From positions 1,596,320 through 1,660,319 of the forward strand of contig NZ_LJYW01000001.1 of NCBI RefSeq assembly GCF_001305515.1: a stretch of 64,000 nt of DNA. Reading direction: 5' to 3'. The position numbers and the translations under genes are program-made. This DNA is from Prosthecodimorpha hirschii (GTDB lineage: Bacteria; Pseudomonadota; Alphaproteobacteria; Rhizobiales; Ancalomicrobiaceae). Shown here piece after piece: positions 27,630 to 36,130 of this stretch. How positions within the stretch are numbered: position 1 is the stretch's first letter; the number at the start of each line of letters is the position of its first letter. The notes under the pieces are model-generated. The model was not told the origin of the DNA. It did not search any database and saw only the letters and a program-made list of their open reading frames with translations.

Positions 27630-29189
27630 TCAGACCTTCACCTCGCCGACCGAAATGGTCAGGCCCTGGTTGACCTTGAAGTTCTCGACCGTGGGCCGCC
27701 ACAGATTGGCGGCATGAACATAGCCGAGCACCCCGATCGGCGCGTCGCGGGCGACGATCGTCTGGATGGCGCCGTAGATGTCCTTGAGCTTGTCCTGGTC
27801 GGTCTCGGCGAAGGCCTTGGCGAGCAGCCCGTTGAGCTCCGGATTGTTGTAGCCGGTGCTCTTGCTGAGGACCTGGTCGGGGGTCAGGCAGACCTGCAGG
27901 ATGTAGCTCGGCTCGCCGGGCGACATGAACACCTGCAGGGCCATCTGGTGCTCGCCGCGGATCGCCTGCTGGATCAGCACGGAGAATTCGTAGACCTTCA
28001 GATTGACCTTGATGCCGATCTTGGCGAGCTGCGCCTGCACGAAGATGGCCGCGTCCTTGGTGTCGAGCAGGTAGGGCTCGGCCTGGATGGACAGGTCGAT
28101 CTCCGCGCCGGTCGGATATTTCGACTTGGCCAGATAGGCCTTGGCGCGTTCCAGATCGTAACCGAGCTCCTTGTCGGCCGCGGCGTTGAACCACCAGCCG
28201 CGCGGCGGCGCCGGCACCGAGGACGGGTCGAGCAGGCCGTAATAGACCTTGTCGCCGATCGTCTTGCGGTCGATCGCGCAGGCGATCGCCTTGCGGAAGT
28301 TCACGTCGTCGAGCGGCGGCTTCAGGGTGTTGGTGTACATCAGAAGCGCGCCGCCGAGCGTCGGCCGCGAGGCGCCGGTGACGCCCGGCAGGGTCTTGAG
28401 CTTGTTGAACTCGCGCGGCGGCGGCGCCGAAATGACGTCGACCTGCCCGGTCAGCAGATAGGCGACGCGGGTCGCATCCTCCGGGATCATCTTGACGACC
28501 AGCCGGTCCCAATGCGGCAGGCCCTTGCGCCAGTAGTTGGGATTCTTGACGAAGGTGATGGAATCGTTCGGCTTCCAATCCTCGAAGATGCCGAAGCCGG
28601 TGCCGACGCCCTTCGGGCTCGACTTGAAATAGGCGTCGCCGTGCTCCTGCCGCGAGCCGACCGGGAAGATGCCCATATACTTGGTCAGGAAGTAGAGCCA
28701 CGGCCCGTAGGGCTCGGAGAGGTCGAACTGGACCTTGTAGGGTTCGAGCACCGTGACCTTGGTGATGCGCGTGAACAGCGACCGCCGCGCCGCCTTGTTG
28801 TTGGCGTCGAGCAGGTAGTCGAAGCTGTATTTCACGTCCTCGGCGGTCATCTTCTTGCCGTTCTGGAACGTGACGTCGTCGCGCAGTTCGAAGACGTAGG
28901 TCTTCTTGTCGGCCGAGATGGTCGGCAGCGCCTTGGCCAGTTGCGGCTTGAGGACGCCATCGAGGTCATACTCGACCAGGTTCTCGAACACGGTCTGTCC
29001 GAGCACCATGGCATCATGATTAAGTTGGTTGATCGGATCGACCGTGATCGGATTGCTCGGCAGCACGACGGTCAGCGTCTTGCCGTTGTTCGGCTGGGCG
29101 TGCAGCAGATCGATCGGCAGCAGGGCGGCGAGACCGCCGGCGGCCCCGCCGGCGAGGAACTTGCGGCGATCCAAGGTGAATTCCGTCAT
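27630..29189 (-). CDS. peptide-type ABC transporter substrate-binding protein
   Basis: A 519-residue periplasmic binding protein of the DppA/OppA (SBP_bac_5) family. Its leader has a twin-arginine look (DRRKFLAGGAAGG), followed by mature sequence from about residue 32. It is the first gene of the operon, so its ligand specificity defines what is imported. GGGAGCC lies a few bases before the ATG. Peptide-family proteins bind peptides, opines, glutathione or amino-acid conjugates; the downstream hydantoinase argues for a cyclised or N-carbamoylated amino-acid derivative here, which is an inference. Confidence 0.9.
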   Translation of the reverse strand: MTEFTLDRRKFLAGGAAGGLAALLPIDLLHAQPNNGKTLTVVLPSNPITVDPINQLNHDAMVLGQTVFENLVEYDLDGVLKPQLAKALPTISADKKTYVFELRDDVTFQNGKKMTAEDVKYSFDYLLDANNKAARRSLFTRITKVTVLEPYKVQFDLSEPYGPWLYFLTKYMGIFPVGSRQEHGDAYFKSSPKGVGTGFGIFEDWKPNDSITFVKNPNYWRKGLPHWDRLVVKMIPEDATRVAYLLTGQVDVISAPPPREFNKLKTLPGVTGASRPTLGGALLMYTNTLKPPLDDVNFRKAIACAIDRKTIGDKVYYGLLDPSSVPAPPRGWWFNAAADKELGYDLERAKAYLAKSKYPTGAEIDLSIQAEPYLLDTKDAAIFVQAQLAKIGIKVNLKVYEFSVLIQQAIRGEHQMALQVFMSPGEPSYILQVCLTPDQVLSKSTGYNNPELNGLLAKAFAETDQDKLKDIYGAIQTIVARDAPIGVLGYVHAANLWRPTVENFKVNQGLTISVGEVKV

Positions 29190-29281
29190 GGTCGGCTCCC
29201 TCCGTCGCGTCGTGGCATCCGTTCGGCATGCCTCGCCCGGCCTCATGACCAAAACGCTAACACCGGCCGGACCCCCGTGAA

Positions 29282-29322
29282 AATGAGTTCTCATTGAAAC
29301 ATGATAGCCAATCTCTATCATG
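29282..29322. promoter_or_regulatory. two adjacent perfect palindromes in the divergent LysR/ABC control region
   Basis: AATGAG-tt-CTCATT (29282-29295) is immediately followed by CATGATAG-N7-CTATCATG (29300-29322). Both are perfect. They lie between the binding-protein gene (start 29189, minus) and the LysR gene (start 29328, plus). The second has the T-N11-A geometry of LysR regulatory sites; the first may be the activation site. Confidence 0.6.
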
Positions 29323-29327
29323 CTCCC

Positions 29328-30215
29328 ATGCGCTACTCGTTCGGACAGGCAGAGGCCTTCTATTGGGTCGCCAGGCTCGGCGGCTTCCGCGCCGCGGCCC
29401 AGCATCTCAATCTGTCGCAACCGACCGTCAGCCTGCGCGTGAAGGAACTTGAGCGGACCCTGGGCGGCGACCTGTTCGACCGGTCCGGCTATCGGCCGGT
29501 CCGGACCGCGCTCGGTGCGGCGATCTATACCGATGTGGAGCGGCTTCTGATCCACGCCGAGCATGTCCAGCGCCGCTCCAAGGGCGCGCTGCCGGATCTG
29601 GGGCCCCTCAGGATCGGCGCCGCCGACAGTTTCGCGGCCCGCATCCTGCCCGACCTCCTCGCCGCGCTGGCGCTACGCCATCCGGAGCTCCAGGTCGACG
29701 TGACCGTCGACTTCAGCACGCGGCTGGAGCAATTGCTGCTCGACCGGGCGATCGACATCGCCTTCCTGTCGCAGCCGCGCGTGCACGAGCGCATCACGAT
29801 CGCGCCGCTCTGGCCGATCGACCTCGTCTGGGTGATCGGCGAGCGCATGAAGTTCGACGGCGAGACCGCGACCCCGGAAAGCCTGGTCGGCCTGCCGATC
29901 TTCACCAACGGGCCGCCCTCCGGCCTGTTCACCACCATCCACCTGTGGTTCGCCGCCCATGGCCTCAGGCCGCAGCGGCTGAACACCTGCAACCCGCTGA
30001 CCGTGATCGCGCGCCTCGCCAGCGCCGGCACCGGCGCCGCGCTTCTCCCGCGCGAGATGATCGAACTCTCCGGCCCGGACCTGTCGCTGCGCGTGCTGGA
30101 GGCCGACCCGCCGATCCCCGCCCACCATCTCTGCGCCATCTGGTGGGACGGCGAGGCCTCGACCGAATACGCCTACCTGTCCCGCCTCGCCCAGGAGATC
30201 GCCGCTCAGCCTTGA
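29328..30215 (+). CDS. LysR-family transcriptional regulator
   Basis: A 295-residue regulator. The winged helix-turn-helix is at about residues 3-60 (FGQAEAFYWVARLGG, then AAQHLNLSQPTVSLRVKELE), and the effector-binding domain follows. The ATG at 29328 is preferred over 29301 because the earlier codon lies inside a perfect palindrome and the LysR family starts just before YSFGQAEAF. It is divergent from the eight-gene transport/hydantoinase operon and is the obvious candidate to regulate it. Confidence 0.9.
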   Translation: MRYSFGQAEAFYWVARLGGFRAAAQHLNLSQPTVSLRVKELERTLGGDLFDRSGYRPVRTALGAAIYTDVERLLIHAEHVQRRSKGALPDLGPLRIGAADSFAARILPDLLAALALRHPELQVDVTVDFSTRLEQLLLDRAIDIAFLSQPRVHERITIAPLWPIDLVWVIGERMKFDGETATPESLVGLPIFTNGPPSGLFTTIHLWFAAHGLRPQRLNTCNPLTVIARLASAGTGAALLPREMIELSGPDLSLRVLEADPPIPAHHLCAIWWDGEASTEYAYLSRLAQEIAAQP

Positions 30216-30619
30216 GGGCCTTGGGCGCGATCCCGAAAATCGTTGTGCTCCGTGGGTTCGAAGGTCTTACCAGCTTCGAAGAAAAAGGCTCAGAAAGTGG
30301 GGATATGGGCAGCAGGGCAACAGGCGGCCGATCGGTGGGACGGCCGACGCTTTCCCAGCCAGGCGATGGATGCTCGGTCGGCGCGACGGGAGCCGCTCAT
30401 CCCGCTGGCCACGCCCGGTTCAGGCCCGCTCCTCCGTCAGCACGCTTTTGCGTCAGGCTCTCAGACTCCCGGATTTTGCCCAATAGATGCCGTATAGTCC
30501 GTGTCCGTGACACTGATTGTGCCAGCAACGAATGGCGCGGAGACACTACACGTCACGCATTCAATGAATGAAATAGCATGTCAACGGAAATTGCAATGAT
30601 AATACTGAAATTATTATCT
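30216..30619. other. 404-base gene-free stretch with a sharp drop in GC
   Basis: No coding region is supported. The left half is GC-rich with no clear element. From about 30530 the base composition turns strikingly AT-rich, continuing into the orphan gene. GATAAT (30598-30603) and ATTATC (30613-30618) form a weak inverted repeat at the 3' end of that gene. Confidence 0.5.
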
Positions 30620-31012
30620 TTATTTAACTTCGTATATGTCCGTATATATAGTAATTCGACCACGAGTACCTTTTGCAAACCAAAAATATGCGCTCATATA
30701 AATATAAGTAACACATGAATTCTCTTCCCGATCTATATTCATATGGTATACTACATCCATTGATCTTCTTATAATTCTCTTGTCTATCCAAAGATCATAA
30801 TCTTTAGGCGGATTCGGTTCATCCGGAACTCCAAGTAATTTATGAACCTCTGCTCTCTGCATGACGCATGGTTGATTTTCGCGATCTCTCATGCGCACCA
30901 GGGACATGACATGAGACCATCGATCCGGGATCAAGCCATCGTAGACGATGATTGAAAGCGCCCCCAATGTCCCAAGCCCGATGACAATCGCGATTGCAGC
31001 AAGGCGTTTCAT
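30620..31012 (-). CDS. orphan AT-rich gene, membrane-anchored or exported protein of unknown function
   Basis: A 130-residue protein: an N-terminal hydrophobic helix (MKRLAAIAIVIGLGTLGALS), then a charged soluble part containing HKLLGVPDEPNPP and a Tyr-rich C-terminal half (CVTYIYMSAYFWF). The middle pattern resembles small SmpA/BamE-like lipoproteins, where a Leu-Gly-x-Pro turn precedes beta strands, but there is no lipobox cysteine and I would not name it so. The codons are A/T-rich, unlike every neighbour, suggesting recent acquisition. The start at 31012 gives a proper signal-like N-terminus; a longer reading to 31348 has no such pattern. Confidence 0.55.
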   Translation of the reverse strand: MKRLAAIAIVIGLGTLGALSIIVYDGLIPDRWSHVMSLVRMRDRENQPCVMQRAEVHKLLGVPDEPNPPKDYDLWIDKRIIRRSMDVVYHMNIDREENSCVTYIYMSAYFWFAKGTRGRITIYTDIYEVK

Positions 31013-31396
31013 AGCGGACCTCACTTGGTCTGAACGAACGTCGGTTCGCTTTACACCGGTGCCCCATCGTCGAATGCTCGAAAGGATCTGGGCCCGCTGG
31101 TTTGAGTGCTTCCGTTTTTCTCCACCCGACACCAAGGCGAAAGGCACGCCACCAGGATTAGTGCAGTCCCATGTGGGCGGCGAGCGGATCGTCGCGCGAA
31201 TTGTCGCCCGGATGCTGAGGACCGAACTTTTCCAACGGCGATTGCTTTTCCATACCTTCAACCAATCGAATAGATGAAAATCCCGACACACCTCTTGTAA
31301 AGCAGACGTGGCAGGACGAGCAAGGCGATTGGTCCTGCAACTGACCATGGCGATATCCGCGGCCAGCCGCTCGCCCCTCCGTCCCAGGCTTGCCGA
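31013..31396. other. 384-base region between the orphan gene and the acyl-CoA dehydrogenase
   Basis: There is no standard gene. It holds one possible 31-codon minus-strand reading frame (31158-31253). Longer frames here on either strand lack recognisable patterns. Confidence 0.4.
31158..31253 (-). CDS. possible small protein, 31 residues
   Basis: The minus-strand reading frame from ATG 31253 to TAA 31158 encodes a 31-residue hydrophilic peptide starting MEKQSPLEKFGPQHPGDN and ending PLAAHMGLH. Codon choice becomes strongly GC-third in its second half, like real genes of this genome, and the composition is that of a soluble peptide. AAGG lies unusually close to the ATG. It has no recognised family; it could also be a chance frame. 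Confidence 0.3.
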   Translation of the reverse strand: MEKQSPLEKFGPQHPGDNSRDDPLAAHMGLH

Positions 31397-32584
31397 TCAC
31401 GCCCCCGAATTGTCGCCCGGCCAGCCGGTGAAGATGGCCGGGCCGCGCTTGGCGATCTGGCCGCCGATGATCAGGCGCTGGATTTCGGAGGTGCCCTCCC
31501 AGATGCGGTCGACGCGGACGTCGCGGTTCAGGCGTTCGACCGGGTTCTCGCGCATGTAGCCGCGGCCGCCGAGGATCTGGACGGCCTTGTCGGTGACGCG
31601 GCCGGCCATCTCGGAGGCCTGCAGCTTGATGGCGCTGGCATGGGCGTGGGTGATCTTGCGGTCGATGCCGTGGTCGATGCCCCAGGCGACGCGGTAGACG
31701 AGGCTCTTGGTGGCCATGATCTCCACCGCCATGTCGGCGAGCATGAAGTCGATCGCCTGATGCTGGCGGATCGGCTTGCCGAAGGCGACGCGCCGGTTGG
31801 CCCAGCGGCTGGCCTCCTCGAAGGCCCGGGTCGCCGCGCCGATGCAGTTGGCGGCGATCTGCAGGCGGGCCTCGACGAACCATTCCTTGGTCAGGTCGAG
31901 CCCCTGCCCGATGCCGCCGAGGATGCGCTCCGCGCCGACCTCGACGCCCTCGAAGCGGAATTCCGGATGGCCGAACACATAGGTGTGGGTGAATTTCGGC
32001 TCGCGCTGGATGGTCAGGCCGGGCGTGTCCTTGTCGACTAGGAACAGGGTCGGCTTGTCCGGATCGCCGTCGACCAGGGCATGCACGATGACGTAATCGG
32101 CCTCGTCGCCGGTGGTGACGAACCATTTCTCGCCGTAAAGCCGGAAGCGGTCGCCGTGCCGCTCGGCGCGGGTGACGATGCGGCCGGTATCGGAGCCGGC
32201 ATCGGGCTCGGTGATGGCGACGCAGGCGCGCCGGCGGCCGAGGCAGCTCGGCGTCAGGAAGTCGCGGATCTGGTCGGGCGAGCCGTCGCGCAGCGGCAGG
32301 GCCGGATGCCAGACGACCGCCCAGAGCGCGCCGGTCGCCCGACCCAGTTCCTCGTTGATCAGGGTCTGCTCCATCTGGGTGCAGCCCTGGCCGCCGACCG
32401 CGCGCGTGTGGTTGATGCCGTTGAGGCCGCTTTCGACCACGGCCGCGCGCAGCCGGTCCTTGGTGGCGCGCGGCAGGCTGCCGGTCAGTTCGAGCTCCAG
32501 TTCGTTCGGGAACAGCCAGGTCTCGGCGAAGGCGCGCGCCTTCTCCTTCCAGGCGAGTTCGGCGGCGCTGAGCGACAGGTCCAT
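31397..32584 (-). CDS. acyl-CoA dehydrogenase
   Basis: A 395-residue FAD enzyme of the classic short acyl-CoA dehydrogenase form. It has the flavin/substrate segment CVAITEPDAGSDTGR, a long helical C-terminal domain, and the active-site region RIWEGTSEIQRLIIGGQIAKR. In that segment the glutamate of WEGTSEI is at the position of the catalytic base in most members. Its start overlaps the stop of the acyl-CoA synthetase gene by one base (TGATG), so the two act as a unit: acid activation then alpha,beta-dehydrogenation. The acyl substrate is not known; carnitine/crotonobetainyl-type and medium-chain acyl groups are both possible. Confidence 0.92.
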   Translation of the reverse strand: MDLSLSAAELAWKEKARAFAETWLFPNELELELTGSLPRATKDRLRAAVVESGLNGINHTRAVGGQGCTQMEQTLINEELGRATGALWAVVWHPALPLRDGSPDQIRDFLTPSCLGRRRACVAITEPDAGSDTGRIVTRAERHGDRFRLYGEKWFVTTGDEADYVIVHALVDGDPDKPTLFLVDKDTPGLTIQREPKFTHTYVFGHPEFRFEGVEVGAERILGGIGQGLDLTKEWFVEARLQIAANCIGAATRAFEEASRWANRRVAFGKPIRQHQAIDFMLADMAVEIMATKSLVYRVAWGIDHGIDRKITHAHASAIKLQASEMAGRVTDKAVQILGGRGYMRENPVERLNRDVRVDRIWEGTSEIQRLIIGGQIAKRGPAIFTGWPGDNSGA

Positions 32585-34671
32585 CAGTGACCTCCTGAGG
32601 CGGGAATGACGAGCCCGTCGACCGCCACGATGCCGGCGCCGCAGACGAGCGGGTTCACGTCCATTTCGGCGACGAGACCGTCGGTCTCAAGCGCAAGCAC
32701 CGAGAAGCGGGCGAGGAGGATGGCGAGGTGGTCCAGGTCGACCGCCGGCCCGCCGCGAAAGCCGTCGAGCAGCCGGCGGATGGCGAGCCGGTCGAGCAGG
32801 CGCCGCGCCGTCGCCGGGCCGAAGGGCGCCAGCGCCGCCTGCCGGTCGGCGAGAAGCTCGATCAGCACGCCGCCGGCGCCGACCGTGACGATCGGGCCGA
32901 ATTGCGGATCGCGCACCAGCCCGAGGCTGACCTCGACGCCGGGCGGGATCATGCGCGCGACCGTCGCGCGGGGCCCGAGCCGCGTGGCGAGATCGGTCCA
33001 GGCGGCGCTGACCGCCGCCTCGTCCTTCAGGCCGAGCTTGACGCCGCCGGCGTCGGACTTGTGCAGGATACCCTCGACCGCGGTCTTGAGCACGACCGGG
33101 TAGCCGATCCGCGCCGCCGCCGCGACCGCCTCGGCCTCCGAGGCGACGACGGCATTCTCGGCGACCGGGATGCCGTAGAGGGCGAGGATGTCGAGCGCGG
33201 CGCTTTCGTCCGTGCTGACGGCGAGCCGGGCGCTGACCCGGTCGCGGCGATCGGCCGGCGTGCCGTCGAGCACCGGCGCGGGATCGGCCGGGCGGGCGAG
33301 GAAATCCCGGTGGGCGAGCGCGCCGCGCACGGCGGCGAGCGCGTTGAGGGTGCCGTCGAGCACCGGCACGCCGGCCTCGGCGAGGCGCAGCGACAGGTCG
33401 CGATGGTTGACCTGGGTATAGTTGGTGACGAAGGCGACCGGCTTCGTCGTCTTGGCGGCCGCCGCCATGGCGGCCGCGGCGAAGCCCTCGCTCAGATAGT
33501 AGTTGTCGCGGATGTCGGCGCAGAAGACGCCGAGCGCGGCCTGCGGGTCGTCCATCAGCGCCGTCAGGCAGGCCTCGAACTGCGGCACGAAATCGGCGCC
33601 GGTGCCCCAGGCATCGAGCGGATTGGCGGCCTCCAGCCCCGGATCGAGCCGGGCCGCAATCGCCGCCTTGGTGGCGGGGGCGATCTCCGCGAAGGCGACG
33701 CCGGCGCGGTCGGCGAGATCGATGATCAGTTCGCGTTCGCCGCCGGAATCGTGGATCGAGACCAGCTTGCCCGCAGCCGCGCGCCGGCCGGTCGACATGA
33801 GCATGAGGGTGCAGGCGAGTTCGTCGAGCGTCTCGACCCGGATGGCGCCGTGGCGGTCGAACAGGGCCTGATAGCCGGTATCGTTGCCGGCGAGCGCGCC
33901 GGTATGGGTCAGCGCGGCCGCGGCCGCCGCCTCGGTGCGGCCGGCCTTCAGCACGACGACCGGGACGTTGCGGTCCGCCGCCTTGGCGAGCGCCGCGGCG
34001 AAACCGTCCGGATCGCGCGCCGTCTCCATGAACAGGCCGATGACCTTCACCTCCGGGCGCGACAGGCAATAGTCCATGTAGTCGGCGATGCCGGTGACCA
34101 GTTCCTGGCCGGGCGAGATGGCGAGCGCGTAGCTGAGGCGCGGGTCGTTGTGGGCCAGCGCGCCGAACACGCTGCCGGAATGGGCGATGAAGGCGATGCC
34201 GCCCGGCCGCCGCTCGCGCGGGCTCGGGAAGCCGCAGATCCAGGTCGCGTCGAGATCGTTGTAGTAGCCCATACAGTTGCCGCCGCAGATCGGCATGCCG
34301 GCCTCGCGCGCCATGGCGGCGAGACGCGCGGCGAGCGGCGGGTCGCGGTCGGCCTCGAGATAGCCGGAGGCGAAGATCACCGCCGAACGGGCGCCGACCG
34401 CGATCGCCTCGGCGAGCGTCGCCTCGAGCCGGTCGTTGCGCACCGACAGGACGGCGAGGTCGGGCGCCGCGGGCAGGTCGGCGAGCGTCGGCACGCAGGC
34501 GAAGCCCTCGATCTCGCGATAGTTGGGATTGACGCCCCAGACGGTGCCGGCAAAGCCGCCGCGCCGGTTGGTGCGCAGCATGTCGTGGCCGGGCGTGTTG
34601 GGCCGGCCGCTCGCGCCCACGTAGGCGATCGAGCGCGGCGCCAGAAGCGGCGTCAGTCGATGGTCGGTCAT
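32584..34671 (-). CDS. ADP-forming acetate/acyl-CoA synthetase (acetate-CoA ligase family)
   Basis: A 695-residue NDP-forming acyl-CoA synthetase in which alpha and beta parts are fused. The CoA-binding Rossmann domain is at about residues 8-100 (RSIAYVGASGRPNTPGHDML), the succinyl-CoA-ligase-like domains follow in the middle, and an ATP-grasp domain makes up the last 220 residues (GYPVVLKTAVEGILHKSDAGGV). It converts an acid, ATP and CoA to acyl-CoA, ADP and phosphate. The ATG at 34671 gives the family N-terminus; 29 upstream in-frame codons are not supported. It precedes the acyl-CoA dehydrogenase and follows the polyamine-type transporter after 222 bases. Confidence 0.9.
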   Translation of the reverse strand: MTDHRLTPLLAPRSIAYVGASGRPNTPGHDMLRTNRRGGFAGTVWGVNPNYREIEGFACVPTLADLPAAPDLAVLSVRNDRLEATLAEAIAVGARSAVIFASGYLEADRDPPLAARLAAMAREAGMPICGGNCMGYYNDLDATWICGFPSPRERRPGGIAFIAHSGSVFGALAHNDPRLSYALAISPGQELVTGIADYMDYCLSRPEVKVIGLFMETARDPDGFAAALAKAADRNVPVVVLKAGRTEAAAAAALTHTGALAGNDTGYQALFDRHGAIRVETLDELACTLMLMSTGRRAAAGKLVSIHDSGGERELIIDLADRAGVAFAEIAPATKAAIAARLDPGLEAANPLDAWGTGADFVPQFEACLTALMDDPQAALGVFCADIRDNYYLSEGFAAAAMAAAAKTTKPVAFVTNYTQVNHRDLSLRLAEAGVPVLDGTLNALAAVRGALAHRDFLARPADPAPVLDGTPADRRDRVSARLAVSTDESAALDILALYGIPVAENAVVASEAEAVAAAARIGYPVVLKTAVEGILHKSDAGGVKLGLKDEAAVSAAWTDLATRLGPRATVARMIPPGVEVSLGLVRDPQFGPIVTVGAGGVLIELLADRQAALAPFGPATARRLLDRLAIRRLLDGFRGGPAVDLDHLAILLARFSVLALETDGLVAEMDVNPLVCGAGIVAVDGLVIPASGGH

Positions 34672-34777
34672 GGCGGGTCCGGGGGATACGGGGACGGGGC
34701 ATTGGTCTCGCGGGAACCGTCTTGCGACGGCCCCCGCGAGAGTGCGGGCCGGAGGCACCGGCGGCGCGGGCTGCCGG

Positions 34778-34834
34778 CCGGAGCCCTCCGGCCCATGCGA
34801 GGAAGAGCCGGAGCCTTCCGGCCCATGCGAGGAA
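34778..34834. repeat. two-copy 30-bp tandem repeat
   Basis: A 27-base block beginning CCGGAGCC and ending GCGAGGAA occurs at 34778-34804 and 34808-34834 with one base difference. It lies in the 222-base gap between the binding-protein gene and the acyl-CoA synthetase gene. Each copy contains a CCGGAG/CTCCGG-like inverted repeat, so small hairpins are likely. Confidence 0.6.
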
Positions 34835-34893
34835 CGACCTGATCGTCGCCGCAGGGGATTCTTGCTTGCTTGCCGATCGGACCGGCCCGCCGA

Positions 34894-35949
34894 TCAGCCG
34901 CCGAGCTGGAAGCGGTTCCAGTCGGCCTCGTACTTGGCCGAGTAGGCGGCCGCCTGCTCCTCGTCGAGGATCAACATGTTCTTGGCATTCTCCGGCGCCG
35001 TGACCAGCACCTTGCGCTGTGCCTCGCTCGCCTTGGCGGAGGCCGCCCCCAGCGCCGGGCCGTAGGTGCCGGCATCGAGCAGCCGCGACTGCGCCTCTTC
35101 CGAGATGGCGTAGTTGATCGCCTCCATGCAGGCCTTCAGATGCGGCGTGCCCTTCAGCACCACCCAGGCATTGCCCCAGGCGATGCCGTCCTCGTAGGTC
35201 ATCGCGATCGGCGCCTTCTCCTTGATGCCGGCCAGGATGCGGCCGGACCAGGCCGACGACATCGCCAGTTCGCCGCTCGACAGGAGCTGCGGCGGCTGGG
35301 CGCCGGCATTCCACCACACCTTCACATGCGGCTTGATCTCGCGCAGCTTGTCGAAGGCCAGCTTGATCTTGTCGTCGGTGACCGGGAACACGTCCTTGCG
35401 CGCCACGCCGGCGGCGAGCAGGGCGGCCTCGTAGTTGTAGTAGAACTGCTTGTAGAGGCCGCGCGCGCCCGGGAAGGCCTTCACGTCCCAGAAGTCCTTC
35501 CAGCTTTTCGGCCCCTTGTCGGCCGGGAAGGCGTTGGTGTTCCAGGCGATCACGGTGGCGCCGGTCGAGGTGAAGATGCCCTTCGGGGTCACCCAGCCCG
35601 GATCGAGCGCCTTGGCGTTGGGGATCAGCGACATGTCGAGCGGTTCGAGCAGGTCCTTGCCCTGGGTGACGAAGCGGCCGCCGACATCGACGATGTCCCA
35701 TTCCGGCGCGCCGGCTTCGACCATCGACTTGATCTTGGCATAGTTGGTCGGCGAGGCATGGGCGATCTCGATGCCCTTGGCCTTGGCGAAGGGGTCGAGC
35801 AGCGCGGTCTTCTCCAGCTCGCTGAGCGCACCGCCCCACGAGCAGAAGGTCAGCGGCCGGCCCTGCGCCGCGGCGCGCCCGGCGAGGAATGCCGGCCCGG
35901 CCGCCAGGCCGGCGGCACCGATGGACAGCAATCTGCGTCTCGTCAGCAT
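34894..35949 (-). CDS. spermidine/putrescine-type ABC transporter substrate-binding protein (PotD-like)
   Basis: A 351-residue periplasmic binding protein with a twin-arginine-like leader (TRRRLLSIGAAG) and mature sequence after about residue 29 (LTFCSWGGALSELEK). The pattern is that of the PotD/PotF-like SBP_bac_8 group. GGGAGG is placed 5 bases before the ATG. It is transcribed after PotA-like ATPase but set apart by 181 bases with a hairpin, an arrangement that often lets the binding protein be made in excess. Polyamine, opine or other amine ligands are possible. Confidence 0.9.
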   Translation of the reverse strand: MLTRRRLLSIGAAGLAAGPAFLAGRAAAQGRPLTFCSWGGALSELEKTALLDPFAKAKGIEIAHASPTNYAKIKSMVEAGAPEWDIVDVGGRFVTQGKDLLEPLDMSLIPNAKALDPGWVTPKGIFTSTGATVIAWNTNAFPADKGPKSWKDFWDVKAFPGARGLYKQFYYNYEAALLAAGVARKDVFPVTDDKIKLAFDKLREIKPHVKVWWNAGAQPPQLLSSGELAMSSAWSGRILAGIKEKAPIAMTYEDGIAWGNAWVVLKGTPHLKACMEAINYAISEEAQSRLLDAGTYGPALGAASAKASEAQRKVLVTAPENAKNMLILDEEQAAAYSAKYEADWNRFQLGG

Positions 35950-36050
35950 TTCTACCTCCCGTTCAGGCGGCACCCGCCGCGTTGACCGATCTGGCGGTCG
36001 AGACCGCCGGCGGCCAAGCCCCCGGCGATGTCGGCCGCATGCAGCGTCTC

Positions 36051-36066
36051 CGGCGGCTTTCCGCCG
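36051..36066 (-). other. intercistronic hairpin between transporter ATPase and binding-protein genes
   Basis: CGGCGG-cttt-CCGCCG can form a compact stem in the 181-base gap preceding the binding-protein gene. It may stabilise or separate mRNA segments; there is no T tract on the minus strand, so termination is not indicated. Confidence 0.3.
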
Positions 36067-36130
36067 CTCTTCTCGGTTTCGTCCGGCCGAAGCCGGTCTC
36101 ACGCGCCGGCGGCTCCCGCCGGGTTATCCA

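Noticed and set aside
29301-29327. ATG at 29301 as start of the LysR gene
   Set aside because: It lies within a perfect palindrome that is better explained as the operator, and the extra nine residues are not family-like.
30948-31277. Plus-strand frame of 109 codons in the AT-rich/GC transition
   Set aside because: There is no ribosome site or recognisable pattern; it overlaps the 5' end of the orphan gene on the other strand.
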